The notes under the pieces: model-generated | Told to the model about the DNA's origin: nothing | Database searches by the model: none | The model's input: the letters and a program-made list of their open reading frames with translations, nothing else | Translations under genes and position numbers: made by a program | In this document: positions 8,111 to 15,982 of the stretch, piece by piece | Numbering within the stretch: the first letter of the stretch is position 1 | Layout of the letters: each line of letters begins with the position of its first letter | Assembly: GCA_964574635.1 (NCBI GenBank) | Contig: CAZNOG010000009.1 | Coordinates: forward strand, 62,001-126,000 | DNA length: 64,000 bases | Source of the DNA: CAZNOG01 sp964574635 | GTDB taxonomy: Bacteria; Bacteroidota; Bacteroidia; Flavobacteriales_D; Cryomorphaceae | Reading direction: 5' to 3'

Positions 8111-8758
8111 TTATTTCCGGCCGTAACTCAAGTCGCCGGAGTCGCCAAGACCCGGTACGATGTACGCTTGTGCGGTCAGGGCATCGTCGATCGCCCCGAT
8201 CCAGATGGTGGTGTTTTTCGGAAGGTTCATGCGCACGTGGTCGATGCCGTCTTGGGTGGCCACCAAACACGCAATGTGGGTGTGCAGGGGCGCACCTTTC
8301 GCCACCAAGGCTTTGTACACGTGCACCATGGATGTGCCGGTCGCCAACATGGGGTCGACCAAAATAAGTTCCTTGCCCTCCAAATTCGGACAGCTCAAGT
8401 ACTCCACTTCCACTTTAAAGCCTCCGTGGTCTTTCTCGTGCATGCGGAACGCCGACACGAACGCGCTGTCGGCCTCGTCGAAATAGTTGAGAAATCCCTG
8501 ATGAAAGGGCAATCCCGCCCTCAAAATGGTGGCCAAAATCGGCTGTTGTTCCAGTACGCGCATGTGGGCCGTCCCCAAAGGGGTGATCACCTCTTCGGTT
8601 TTGTAGTCCAATACCTTGCTTATTTCATAAGCCATCAATTCTCCCGTCCTCTCCATGTTCCTTCGAAACCGCATGCGGTCCGTCTGGATCTTTTCATCGC
8701 GCATTTCGCGCAAAAACTGATTGAAAATGGAGTTGGCGAGTCCGATTTCGTTGACCAT
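8111..8758 (-). CDS. upp: Uracil phosphoribosyltransferase
   Basis: A 215-residue enzyme converting uracil and PRPP to UMP in pyrimidine salvage. The PRPP loop ILVDPMLATGTSMVH is intact, TILRAGLPFHQG is the dimer/PPi loop, and the C-terminal uracil-binding PGLGDSGDLSYG block is present. It lies upstream of the YjjG-type nucleotidase on the same strand. No obvious -7 box is seen upstream. Confidence 0.96.
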   Translation of the reverse strand: MVNEIGLANSIFNQFLREMRDEKIQTDRMRFRRNMERTGELMAYEISKVLDYKTEEVITPLGTAHMRVLEQQPILATILRAGLPFHQGFLNYFDEADSAFVSAFRMHEKDHGGFKVEVEYLSCPNLEGKELILVDPMLATGTSMVHVYKALVAKGAPLHTHIACLVATQDGIDHVRMNLPKNTTIWIGAIDDALTAQAYIVPGLGDSGDLSYGRK

Positions 8759-8787
8759 AAATTCGGGTGGTTTTTGAGTCCGTAAAA

Positions 8788-10101
8788 TTAGCCATTTATG
8801 CGGGTTTCCCGCACGTGATCCGCAAAGCCTTCAAACACGGCTTTCCAACCCGCCCATTCGCCGAAATCCGACAGGGAATGGTTGTGCCAAACGGTGGTGA
8901 ACAACCCGCCCGTGGCGCGCTGCGATTCGTACAAGGCGATCATGGCGTCGAGGGCCTCTGAAGGCCGCAGACCGCTGTACACCTTCATGGCGCTGTCCAT
9001 GGCGTGAAGGGGCACCAACCGAATTCCCGGCCTTGTATCGCTCACGGGATCGTAAAAATCGTGCGGAAACCCGGTTCCGGATCGGAAACCGATGCGGTCG
9101 TGGTACCCCATGGAGTAGTCGCGTTCGATACCCGCCTTGGCCAAGTGGGCGAACGTATGGGGCAAGGCGAATCTCAGAAAATGTTGTCGCGACGCCTTCA
9201 CCTTCTCGCCCAGGGTCTCTTCGAGCAGCGCGAGCTCCGCCCCGATCCTTTCAGGTTCCTCCAAACTTTTGTACGAGGGGTGAAGCCCCACCGTGAAGGT
9301 GGTTTTCAATCGCCTGGCGAGGTCTTGCATGAGCTCGTTCGAAAGGTCCAGGTTGATGTCGTAGCCCGAACGCTCGCCGACCAACATAAACACGTGGTTT
9401 TGGTCCGCGTCGGCGGCGACTTCGGAGATGTACGCGTAGGTGTCGTACGGGTCGTCGGCGTGACCGCCCAAAACCTTCCTCCGAAGTTTGAGGCGCTTCC
9501 AGTCTCCCGCGGCCAAGTCCTTCACGGCGCTGCCCCACCTGCGCACCACTCCACGACCCCGAAACGCGTACGCGATGTCCACGTCCACCGTATTGTTCCA
9601 TCTCAACGGGCGGGGTTGAGCCGATACAGGAGCGCCCATTTTGCGCAGTCGATTTTCGAACCGCAGAAGCCATAGGTCGAGGTAGGGTTTGTCGAGGTAG
9701 GTGGAGAAGCGGGACTGTTCGGAAGAAAACCGCCCGTGTTCGTCGCGGTTTCGGATCAAGTACTCTTCGTAGCGGCTAAGGACGAAAAACGCAAGGGAAA
9801 ACACGTCGCATTCGAACATGGAATCCCCCTCTTCGGCGAAGACCAGGGGCAAGCCATCACGATCTCCCACTTCGGGCAGGGATTGACGCAACCCCCGTTC
9901 GGCGCAGAGCCCGGCGTCGGGCACCCGAATCCCACGGGCCCCTCCGGGCAGGTCTATGCCGTAGGCGACGACGAAACTCTCCGCGTCGATGCTTTCACCT
10001 TCGGTTTTCAGGGCATGGGGAATGCGCAGAAATTCCCCGAAAACAAAATCCAGGGCGTATTCCAACCGCGGCGAACGAAAAGGACTGATAACGGTGATCA
10101 T
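8788..10101 (-). CDS. Polysaccharide deacetylase family protein
   Basis: A 437-residue protein. The N-terminal half (about 1-130) fits the DUF7033-type domain found before Bacteroidota polysaccharide deacetylases. The second half carries a NodB-like core: NNTVDVDIAYAFRG (metal-site aspartate), FTVGLHPSYKS (His), SRQHFLRFALPHTF, DYSMGYHDRIGFRSGTGFPH and FTTVWHNHSLSDFG. No signal peptide, so probably cytoplasmic. The substrate is unknown. Classical NodB motif spacing is loose here. Confidence 0.8.
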   Translation of the reverse strand: MITVISPFRSPRLEYALDFVFGEFLRIPHALKTEGESIDAESFVVAYGIDLPGGARGIRVPDAGLCAERGLRQSLPEVGDRDGLPLVFAEEGDSMFECDVFSLAFFVLSRYEEYLIRNRDEHGRFSSEQSRFSTYLDKPYLDLWLLRFENRLRKMGAPVSAQPRPLRWNNTVDVDIAYAFRGRGVVRRWGSAVKDLAAGDWKRLKLRRKVLGGHADDPYDTYAYISEVAADADQNHVFMLVGERSGYDINLDLSNELMQDLARRLKTTFTVGLHPSYKSLEEPERIGAELALLEETLGEKVKASRQHFLRFALPHTFAHLAKAGIERDYSMGYHDRIGFRSGTGFPHDFYDPVSDTRPGIRLVPLHAMDSAMKVYSGLRPSEALDAMIALYESQRATGGLFTTVWHNHSLSDFGEWAGWKAVFEGFADHVRETRING

Positions 10102-10148
10102 GCGCGGACAAACCTAATAAAATAGACCCCTTCGAACCGCGGTGGAAC

Positions 10149-10156
10149 CAAAAATA
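10149..10156 (-). promoter_or_regulatory. Putative -7 box upstream of deacetylase gene
   Basis: On the minus strand TATTTTTG matches TAnnTTTG, about 48 nt before the deacetylase start. A second match (TAGGTTTG, 10109-10116) would imply an almost leaderless mRNA. No -33 element was found for either. Confidence 0.3.
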
Positions 10157-10183
10157 CCCGGGTCTCGCACTCCGAAAGTCCCA

Positions 10184-10879
10184 TCAGAGGATGCCTTCAT
10201 CGGCGAAGCTGTAGTACCCTTGGTCGGTGAAAATCAAATGATCGAGGACGGGAATATCGAGAAGCGTTCCTGCTTGGACGAGCTTCTTGGTAAGGGCTTT
10301 GTCTTCGGGGCTGGGATAGAGCGTACCGCTGGGATGGTTGTGGCAGAGGATGATAGCCGAGGACAACCGCGCGATCGCCGGTTTGAAGATCAGTCTCTGA
10401 TCGACGACCGTGCCTGAGATACCTCCCCTGCTGATGTTGATTTTGTCTTTCACTTTGTGCCCCCGATCGAGCAACAGCACCCAAAACTCCTCGTGGTCGA
10501 TGTCGCCGAAGTGGGTCACCATGAGTTTGTACACGTCTTGGCTCGAGGTGATCTTTACTTTCTCCTCGGTGCTTTCCGCCCGACGTCGCCGACCCAACTC
10601 GAGGGCGGCCAGGATGGTGATGGCCTTGGCCTCCCCCACTCCTTTGAACTCTTTCAGGTCGTCGATGCTCAATCGGCCGAGGTTGTTGAGCTTGTTGCCG
10701 TAACTCTGCAGGATTTCTTTGGCCAGGTCCACCGCCGAAGTGTTTCGGCTTCCCGAGCCGAGCATGATGGCGATGAGCTCCGCGTCGGAGAGGGCGTATC
10801 GGCCTTTGGCTTGAAACTTTTCCCTGGGTCGGTCGTCTTCGGCCCAAGCGGTGATGGCCGTCTTTTGTGGGGTCTTCAT
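10184..10879 (-). CDS. radC: RadC family JAB/MPN-domain protein
   Basis: A 231-residue protein. The N-terminal half is helix-hairpin-helix (LSIDDLKEFKGVGEAKAITI), the C-terminal half a JAMM/MPN+ fold with AIILCHNHPSG followed by SPEDKALT, which supplies the two histidines and aspartate for zinc. The historical name DNA repair protein RadC is not backed by a demonstrated repair role, so only the family is certain. It is a monocistronic minus-strand gene following the rpsT terminator. Confidence 0.93.
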   Translation of the reverse strand: MKTPQKTAITAWAEDDRPREKFQAKGRYALSDAELIAIMLGSGSRNTSAVDLAKEILQSYGNKLNNLGRLSIDDLKEFKGVGEAKAITILAALELGRRRRAESTEEKVKITSSQDVYKLMVTHFGDIDHEEFWVLLLDRGHKVKDKINISRGGISGTVVDQRLIFKPAIARLSSAIILCHNHPSGTLYPSPEDKALTKKLVQAGTLLDIPVLDHLIFTDQGYYSFADEGIL

Positions 10880-10941
10880 TCTTCCTCGTTTGAAGCGAAG
10901 ATATGAAAAATCCGCTCTTCCGCACTGAATGCCAAGGCCCC

Positions 10942-10974
10942 GAATCGAAAAAGCCCCACCGTGCGGTGGGGCTT
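10942..10974 (-). terminator. Rho-independent terminator of rpsT
   Basis: Plus-strand AAGCCCCACC (10951-10960), loop GTGC, GGTGGGGCTT (10965-10974) form a perfect 10-bp stem. On the minus strand it is followed by TTTCGATT. It lies 27 nt beyond the rpsT stop. Confidence 0.85.
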
Positions 10975-11001
10975 GGAATATTTTACGCGATTCTCGACGA
11001 A

Positions 11002-11253
11002 TCAGAGCGCGTTCACGTGGCGGTGCAACTTCGACTTGAGGTTGGCCGCTTTGTTTCTGTGGATGATGTTTTTCTTGGACAGACGGTCGATCATGGATGA
11101 CACCTCCGGAAGGAGCTCTTCGGCCGCCTTCTTGTCGGTGGTCAAACGAAGTTTCTTGATGGCGTTGCGCGCCGTCTTGTGCTGGTAGCGATTGCGCTCC
11201 CGCGTTTTTTGCGTTGAGCGAATGCGTTTTAGGGCTGATTTGTGATTTGCCAT
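11002..11253 (-). CDS. rpsT: 30S ribosomal protein S20
   Basis: An 83-residue basic protein beginning MANHKSALKRIRSTQKTR, the standard bS20 N-terminus, and ending NKAANLKSKLHRHVNAL. It binds 16S rRNA helices early in 30S assembly. The ATG at 11251-11253 gives the canonical start. The gene has its own well-formed promoter (11314-11343) and terminator (10942-10974), so it is a single-gene unit. Confidence 0.97.
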   Translation of the reverse strand: MANHKSALKRIRSTQKTRERNRYQHKTARNAIKKLRLTTDKKAAEELLPEVSSMIDRLSKKNIIHRNKAANLKSKLHRHVNAL

Positions 11254-11313
11254 TCCGGTTATTCTTGATTGCCGACCTCGAAGATCGGATGTACGCTTCT
11301 TGAAAACAGGGTG

Positions 11314-11343
11314 CAAAGATAAAAATCTTTCGCGAACCGCAAA
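11314..11343 (-). promoter_or_regulatory. Bacteroidota-type promoter for rpsT
   Basis: On the minus strand TTTG (11343-11340), an 18-nt spacer, then TATCTTTG (11321-11314), matching the -33 TTTG / -7 TAnnTTTG consensus. The leader to the rpsT ATG is about 55 nt. The tRNA-Glu promoter has the same spacing. Confidence 0.7.
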
Positions 11344-11435
11344 CGGAAATTCATGCAATCGATGAAATTCCCCCCTCGGGCTCGGCTCCGTCGGAAAATC
11401 GCGGCCCAATCGGCGATTCTCCCCTGCCGAATGGT

Positions 11436-11443
11436 TATGTTTG
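11436..11443 (+). promoter_or_regulatory. Putative -7 box for gpmA
   Basis: TATGTTTG matches TAnnTTTG, 37 nt before the gpmA start. No clear -33 TTTG at the expected distance. Confidence 0.4.
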
Positions 11444-11480
11444 TGACCTCGAAACAACACCCGAAAAACACTACCCCGCC

Positions 11481-12089
11481 ATGGCAAAATTGGTCATCGT
11501 CAGACACGGACAAAGCATTTGGAACAAGGAAAACAGATTCACCGGATGGGTGGACGTGGACCTGACCGAACAAGGAGTGCAGGAAGCGGAGCGCGCCGCC
11601 GAACTGCTCAAAGGGTATCAATTCGACGAGGCCTTCACTTCCGAATTGATTCGCGCCAACCGAACGCTGGACATCATCCTCGAGCGGATCGGGCAAAAGG
11701 ACATACCGGTGACCAAAGACGAGAGGCTGAACGAGCGCATGTACGGCGAGCTCCAAGGGAAGAACAAGGACGAAATGCGCGAAGAATACGGTGAGGAGCA
11801 GGTGCACATTTGGAGGCGGAGCTACGACGTGGCACCTCCCGGCGGCGAAAGCCTCAAAGACACCGCCGATCGCGTACTGCCCTATTTCGAAAAGTCCATC
11901 GTGCCCAAGTTGAAGAAAGGCGAGAACATCATCATCGCGGCGCACGGCAACAGCCTTCGTGCACTGATCATGAAATTGGAAAACCTCGACCCCAAAGAGA
12001 TCACGCAGGTGGAAATCCCCACCGGAGTGCCCAAAGTCTACGAGCTCGACTCCGATCTGCGCATCCTGTCTTCCGAATTCCTGAGGTAG
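11481..12089 (+). CDS. gpmA: 2,3-bisphosphoglycerate-dependent phosphoglycerate mutase
   Basis: A 202-residue histidine phosphatase fold enzyme of glycolysis. The RHG motif is VIVRHGQSIWN (His phospho-acceptor at about residue 9), followed by NRFTGWVDVDLTEQG, the catalytic glutamate in RLNERMYGELQGKNKDE, and the second histidine in IAAHGNSLRALI. It is shorter than the 250-residue E. coli enzyme, missing part of the middle and tail, as in other short bacterial forms. It diverges from rpsT and converges with the next minus-strand gene. Confidence 0.95.
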   Translation: MAKLVIVRHGQSIWNKENRFTGWVDVDLTEQGVQEAERAAELLKGYQFDEAFTSELIRANRTLDIILERIGQKDIPVTKDERLNERMYGELQGKNKDEMREEYGEEQVHIWRRSYDVAPPGGESLKDTADRVLPYFEKSIVPKLKKGENIIIAAHGNSLRALIMKLENLDPKEITQVEIPTGVPKVYELDSDLRILSSEFLR

Positions 12090-12110
12090 TATTCACCCGG
12101 GGAGCCGGGC

Positions 12111-12695
12111 TCAGTCGGTCTTTTCCATCAACAGGGAAAACTCCACCGAAATATCGTTTTCCACTCGCACCAGCCCCAGCGCGCGACGCGGGGGCTCCAA
12201 GCCGAAATCGGAAAACCGGAGGTCTACCGCGCCCCGGATCCGCCTTCGCCCGTAGCGCAGGTCTTCCAAGGTGCACCGCATCACCAATCGGTGGTTTACG
12301 CCGGCGATCTCGATCTCCACTTCCCCTTCCAAAACGCGCACGCCCAAGTTGGTGCGGTCGCCCCTCATGCCGATCAAACGCAGGGCGATATGCGGATATT
12401 CATCCTGTTTCAGCGTGCGCGTAAAGTCGCGGTTCATCACTTGATTGCCGCAGTCGAAAGCGTCGACCACCAGCAGGATGGTGCCCGCGAACGACGCCGT
12501 GGAACCAGACACCCTTTTCGTGAGGTACTGCATGTTCAACGGGTGGGAGATCATGCAGGTGAAGGTGTTCACGTTGCTCGTCCCCGACACTTCAACCCAA
12601 CTTTCCCGAAGCAAAACCCAGCGTTCGGCCTCTTGGGCGTGTCCGAATCCGACGACGCCCGCCAAGAAGAAAAATCCCAGTACCGCGGTTTTCAT
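12111..12695 (-). CDS. YceI-like exported protein
   Basis: A 194-residue protein with signal peptide (about 1-20, ending GHAQ). It has the YceI-type layout: SWVEVSGTSNVNTFTC at the start, IALRLIGM, a middle strand block, and VDLRFSDFGLEPPRRALGLV, closely paralleling the last strand block of the YceI protein at 14065. YceI proteins are lipocalin-like barrels that bind isoprenoids or other lipids in the periplasm. The start codon lies only 12 nt past a terminator T-tract, see findings. Confidence 0.78.
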   Translation of the reverse strand: MKTAVLGFFFLAGVVGFGHAQEAERWVLLRESWVEVSGTSNVNTFTCMISHPLNMQYLTKRVSGSTASFAGTILLVVDAFDCGNQVMNRDFTRTLKQDEYPHIALRLIGMRGDRTNLGVRVLEGEVEIEIAGVNHRLVMRCTLEDLRYGRRRIRGAVDLRFSDFGLEPPRRALGLVRVENDISVEFSLLMEKTD

Positions 12696-12706
12696 GTCGT
12701 GTATTC

Positions 12707-12736
12707 AAAAAGGGCGTCGGCGATGTGCCGACGCCC
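12707..12736 (-). terminator. Rho-independent terminator after porin gene
   Basis: GGGCGTCGGC (12712-12721), loop GATGT, GCCGACGCCC (12727-12736): a perfect 10-bp GC stem followed on the minus strand by TTTTT (12711-12707). It ends the porin transcript but stands 12 nt before the next minus-strand start codon. Confidence 0.85.
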
Positions 12737-12760
12737 GTTCCTGTTTGTTCGCCGATTCGG

Positions 12761-14023
12761 TCAGAAGCTGATCACCGCTTCGATGTTCACGCCGCTGAAC
12801 TCGGCACCTTCGTACTTCGTTCCCGGGGCCCAGTCGTTGTACGTCTGCTGCATATACTCCACCTTGGCCAGCACGTTTTTGGTCATGTACCACCCCGCGC
12901 CGAAGTTGTAGCGGTCTATGCCGAACTCATCACCGTCGGAAGTCGCCTTGCCGGTCACCATGTTGTACCGCCCTCCCACGTACAGCTGCTCCGTATTTCC
13001 GAAGCGGTACAGCAATTCTGCGCCGTACTGCGAGAACGAACCTCCCCCACTGCTCGAAGCGTTGGACACGAGTTCGTAAATCCCGAAGAATTCCACGCCG
13101 TGGTATTTCACGAAGGGGTTGATCTGCACGGCCGTCATGCGGTTGAAAGCAGGGTTGAATCGCCCTTCGAAATCGCCCGGCGTGCCTTCCTCTTCGGTGA
13201 GTATTCCGTAATAGCGGCTGCCCGCGCGGTCACCGCCGTAAAGCCAATGTCCGGTGGTTTTCCCTTGGTTGGTGTACACCGATCCCGTCAGCCTCCAGCG
13301 GAAGTCGTTCTGCTCGCCGGAGTCGTATCCCAATTTACCGTAAAAGGACACTTCGTTATCGTTTGAAGCTGGGAGAACGACGTTCTGGTTCAACTTTCCG
13401 TTGGTCAGCCCCACCACTCCGAGAAACCCGGATTTGGTCACCGTCACTTCGGCGAAGGGCTCGGTGGAAAAGGAATCCATGATGTAGTTGCCCACGAAGG
13501 GGTTGAATATGGCCCGGGCGTTGTCGCTGCGTCGGAAATGCGCGTCGCCGTAGTTGAATTCATCGAGGCCGACCGTGATGCTCACGTGTTCCATTACGCC
13601 CGACAAAAATCCGGGTTTGATGAAGTCGAGCTTGTCGATGCGCAGGTGTCCGCCTTTCACCCAAGCTTCCGAATGGTGGCGGGAAGAAAGGTAGGTGCGC
13701 AGGTGCAGGCGCATTCCGTCGAACAATTGCACGTCCAGGTTGAGGTTGGCCGTGGGCAGGTTCAGGTTTTTGTCCAAGTCCACGAGGTTTCCCGTTTTGT
13801 TGGAGTGATCCAGTCCTTGGAATTGGATGGCGAAGTCCCCTCCCACCTGCACTTTCATGCCGGTAAAGGGTACGGTGTCGGCTTTGCCGGGCTCGAACAC
13901 GTTCAGCCCGCGCTTGTCGTTGGGTCGGAAAAACTGCATTTCCCGGTCTTGGGCCAGACCAAAGTCGGGTACAAAAAACAGCGCCGTAAGGATCAAGGCG
14001 AATATTCCTGTTTTCGTTTTCAT
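12761..14023 (-). CDS. Putative outer-membrane porin
   Basis: A 420-residue protein with signal peptide ending FGLAQ. The rest is alternating hydrophobic/polar strands with aromatic girdles and a final strand GAEFSGVNIEAVISF ending in Phe, as for outer-membrane barrels. The C-terminal part (FGAGWYMTKNVLAKVEYMQQ) resembles phosphate-selective porin O/P-like proteins. The substrate is unknown. Flanked by two YceI-type genes on the same strand, so a shared envelope role is possible. Confidence 0.75.
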   Translation of the reverse strand: MKTKTGIFALILTALFFVPDFGLAQDREMQFFRPNDKRGLNVFEPGKADTVPFTGMKVQVGGDFAIQFQGLDHSNKTGNLVDLDKNLNLPTANLNLDVQLFDGMRLHLRTYLSSRHHSEAWVKGGHLRIDKLDFIKPGFLSGVMEHVSITVGLDEFNYGDAHFRRSDNARAIFNPFVGNYIMDSFSTEPFAEVTVTKSGFLGVVGLTNGKLNQNVVLPASNDNEVSFYGKLGYDSGEQNDFRWRLTGSVYTNQGKTTGHWLYGGDRAGSRYYGILTEEEGTPGDFEGRFNPAFNRMTAVQINPFVKYHGVEFFGIYELVSNASSSGGGSFSQYGAELLYRFGNTEQLYVGGRYNMVTGKATSDGDEFGIDRYNFGAGWYMTKNVLAKVEYMQQTYNDWAPGTKYEGAEFSGVNIEAVISF

Positions 14024-14038
14024 TTCGTAGTGTTTTTA

Positions 14039-14056
14039 GGGTTTTTGTGGGTGTGT
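14039..14056 (+). repeat. Dispersed 16-mer, copy GGGTTTTTGTGGGTGTGT
   Basis: An exact 16-mer plus GT, in the 41-bp gap between the porin start codon (15 nt away, antisense orientation) and the YceI stop. Confidence 0.7.
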
Positions 14057-14064
14057 CTTTTTAA

Positions 14065-14637
14065 TCAGGTTCCCGGCCTGAAATTCAATTCGTAACTTAT
14101 TTCCAGGGCATCACCGGTTTTGATGGTGCCGAACATGGCCGTGGGAGGTTTCAATCCGAAGTCGGAAAATTTCATGGGAAACTTGCCCGTGACCGCGACT
14201 GCGGTACCGCTCACCTTGGCTTGGCCCTTCGATTTTATGGTTCTCGTTTGGCCGGCCACGGTCAACTTCCCTTCGATGTCCACCGAGTTTCCCGCACCCG
14301 GCGTCACTTTGGACACGGTAAAATGAATTTGGGGGTGCTTCTTGTACTCCAGCGCTGCGTAGGCGTTATCGTCCATGCCGCCCTTGCCGCTTTTCAGCGA
14401 TTTCACGGGCATGGTGATTTTGAGACCCGACACGTCGGCGAGTTTTCCGGCTTCGAGGCTGATTTCGCCCTGACCTTTGGCTTCACCCGATTCCATGACC
14501 CAGTCGTGGAGGGTGGAAGTGCCCGCTACGACCAATTTGGGATTGGGGGCGAGTACGTAATTCGTTTGCGCATATGCCGCCGCGGACAAATACACCGCGG
14601 TGAGCGTGAGCATGGCGATATGAATCGTTCTGTTCAT
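14065..14637 (-). CDS. YceI family protein
   Basis: A 190-residue periplasmic lipocalin-like protein with signal peptide ending AAAYAQ. Family landmarks: VVAGTSTLHDWVMES, DVSGLKITMPVKSLKSG, HPQIHFTVSKV, LTVAGQTRTIKS and FPMKFSDFGLKPPTAMFG. YceI proteins carry hydrophobic molecules such as polyprenyl chains. It is the first gene of the minus-strand YceI-porin-YceI group. A hairpin AAGGTGG-GAT-CCACCTT (14654-14670) lies in its leader. Confidence 0.92.
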   Translation of the reverse strand: MNRTIHIAMLTLTAVYLSAAAYAQTNYVLAPNPKLVVAGTSTLHDWVMESGEAKGQGEISLEAGKLADVSGLKITMPVKSLKSGKGGMDDNAYAALEYKKHPQIHFTVSKVTPGAGNSVDIEGKLTVAGQTRTIKSKGQAKVSGTAVAVTGKFPMKFSDFGLKPPTAMFGTIKTGDALEISYELNFRPGT

Positions 14638-14840
14638 TTCGTTTGGTTTTTAAAAGGTGGGATCCACCTTCGATTTTCATGACAAATATCCAAAACCACC
14701 TCCCCAAAAAAACTGACGTGATTCATCCGGGAAACTGATAAATATCAGCGTGTATTCGGAAGTAAATAACTATATCCCCAATACCCGACTTAATTGTCGG
14801 CTAATGGATTACACGCTCGGTATTGAAAATGAACTCGATC

Positions 14841-15006
14841 GCGTGAAGGATGGAAGCGGCATCCCTTGCGCGCGCCGCGTTTCGCGCGTACAAGGATACA
14901 GCGGACAGCCTGACCCCGCCCTGAGAGTGGAAAATACCGGGACGAACGAGACGCACCGGATAAGAAAGTAGGCCGGCGATAAAGAGGGCGGGGACACGCC
15001 CAAAAA
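14841..15006 (-). ncRNA. Structured intergenic element, copy 1
   Basis: On the minus strand it runs from TTTTTTGGGCGTGTCCCC to CCATCCTTCACGC. A central hairpin pairs CCTTG-TA-CGCGCG with CGCGCGCAAGG (plus 14864-14874 and 14883-14895), bounded by GTCCGCTGTAT and GATGCCGCTTCC. The same boundary words surround different hairpins at 20605 and 33445. It lies between the tRNA-Glu terminator and the yceI gene and fills most of the roughly 400-bp gap 14638-15050, which holds no credible gene. Confidence 0.6.
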
Positions 15007-15050
15007 ATCTCGACGCACAGAATAAAAACAATAAACAGTCGGAACCGGAA

Positions 15051-15078
15051 AAAGAAAAACCCCCTGAAAATCAGAGGG
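15051..15078 (-). terminator. Terminator of tRNA-Glu
   Basis: On the minus strand CCCTCTGA, loop TTT, TCAGGGGG (one G-T pair), followed by TTTTTCTTT. It lies 10 nt beyond the 3' end of the tRNA. Confidence 0.8.
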
Positions 15079-15088
15079 TCGTAGGTAG

Positions 15089-15160
15089 TAGCCCGTAGGG
15101 GATTCGAACCCCTGCTACCAGGATGAAAACCTGGCGTCCTAACCCCTAGACGAACGGGCC
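15089..15160 (-). tRNA. tRNA-Glu (anticodon TTC)
   Basis: 72 nt, folding as a complete cloverleaf. Acceptor GGCCCGT pairs with ACGGGCT with discriminator A. The anticodon stem CCAGG/CCTGG encloses TTTTCAT, giving anticodon TTC, and the T arm GGGGTTCGAATCCCC is canonical. CCA is not encoded. It has its own promoter (15190-15219) and terminator (15051-15078). Confidence 0.97.
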
Positions 15161-15189
15161 GTGTGGGAATTAATCTCCCTTTGGGGCTG

Positions 15190-15219
15190 CAAATATACCA
15201 CGAAAATCATACATACAAA
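15190..15219 (-). promoter_or_regulatory. Bacteroidota-type promoter for tRNA-Glu
   Basis: On the minus strand TTTG (15219-15216), 18-nt spacer, TATATTTG (15197-15190), then about 29 nt to the mature tRNA 5' end. Same architecture as the rpsT promoter. Confidence 0.7.
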
Positions 15220-15236
15220 CCTTTTCGGCAAAAATC

Positions 15237-15965
15237 TTAGAAGGTGGGGTCTTCATCGGATGTGGAGAACTGAAAACCAAGCCTTTTGCCGGTGCGCAAA
15301 CTGATCATGCTCCTCATTTCGGTGGCTTCGCGGAGGGTGATGATTTGCACGTCTGAATAGGGCGGCACGAAGAGATCGAAGGACAAGGTATCCATGACTA
15401 TGGCGAGGATGACGTGGCGCATGCACTTGGTAGTGAGCTCGGAATGGACGAAATCGTTGAACAGGTACCCGAGTTTTCGCTTGCCCTCGACGAAAAAGTG
15501 GTTCTCGCGGTTGACGAAGAGGCGCGCGAGCATGTACCCCATGTCGCGATCGCGGCGGTAGCGCATGCTGTCGGCCAGAAAATTGTACACCTGTATGGTG
15601 CCGCAATAGCCCCGGCGAGGGTCTTCCGACAGGTAATCGGACTTCCAGTAGTAGCTGTCTTCGGCGAACTTGAACACGTTGGTGTGCATGTAAAAGAGCA
15701 GCACGTCGCCCGCTACGGTGAGCTGGCAGTAATTCTCGCCCACGTCTTCGTACTTCACCTCGAGGCGGGGATCGATCTCCGCCACCTTGCGCGTCCATTC
15801 TTCCGCAAGGGTCTTCAGTACGTCTTTCAACTCCCTGAAGCGCTCGATGGTCAACTCGTACACGTCGCGCTTTAGCACGGCTTGAGTGCGAATCCGCTCG
15901 AGTACCCTTCGTTCGAGGTCTTTCAATTGGGGGCGTTCGTTCGACTTGGCGGGTTGCTTACTCAT
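15237..15965 (-). CDS. Conserved protein of unknown function
   Basis: A 242-residue soluble protein without signal peptide. The first 45 residues are charged and probably helical; the rest alternates strands and helices with a Tyr/Phe-rich centre (LLFYMHTNVFKFAEDSYYWK) and the block NRENHFFVEGKRKLGYLFND. I do not recognise a named family, though its sequence texture resembles conserved Bacteroidota proteins of unknown function. The ATG at 15963-15965 (MSKQPAK) is preferred over an upstream ATG that overlaps proS. It follows proS on the same strand with 17 nt between, so they may be co-transcribed. Confidence 0.8.
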   Translation of the reverse strand: MSKQPAKSNERPQLKDLERRVLERIRTQAVLKRDVYELTIERFRELKDVLKTLAEEWTRKVAEIDPRLEVKYEDVGENYCQLTVAGDVLLFYMHTNVFKFAEDSYYWKSDYLSEDPRRGYCGTIQVYNFLADSMRYRRDRDMGYMLARLFVNRENHFFVEGKRKLGYLFNDFVHSELTTKCMRHVILAIVMDTLSFDLFVPPYSDVQIITLREATEMRSMISLRTGKRLGFQFSTSDEDPTF

Positions 15966-15982
15966 GCTTGTGAACGTTGGGA

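Noticed and set aside
14801..15031. A 76-codon minus-strand frame in the gap before tRNA-Glu
   Set aside because: It coincides with structured element copy 1. Its codons follow the conserved DNA words of the element, so it is a spurious translation of a non-coding repeat.
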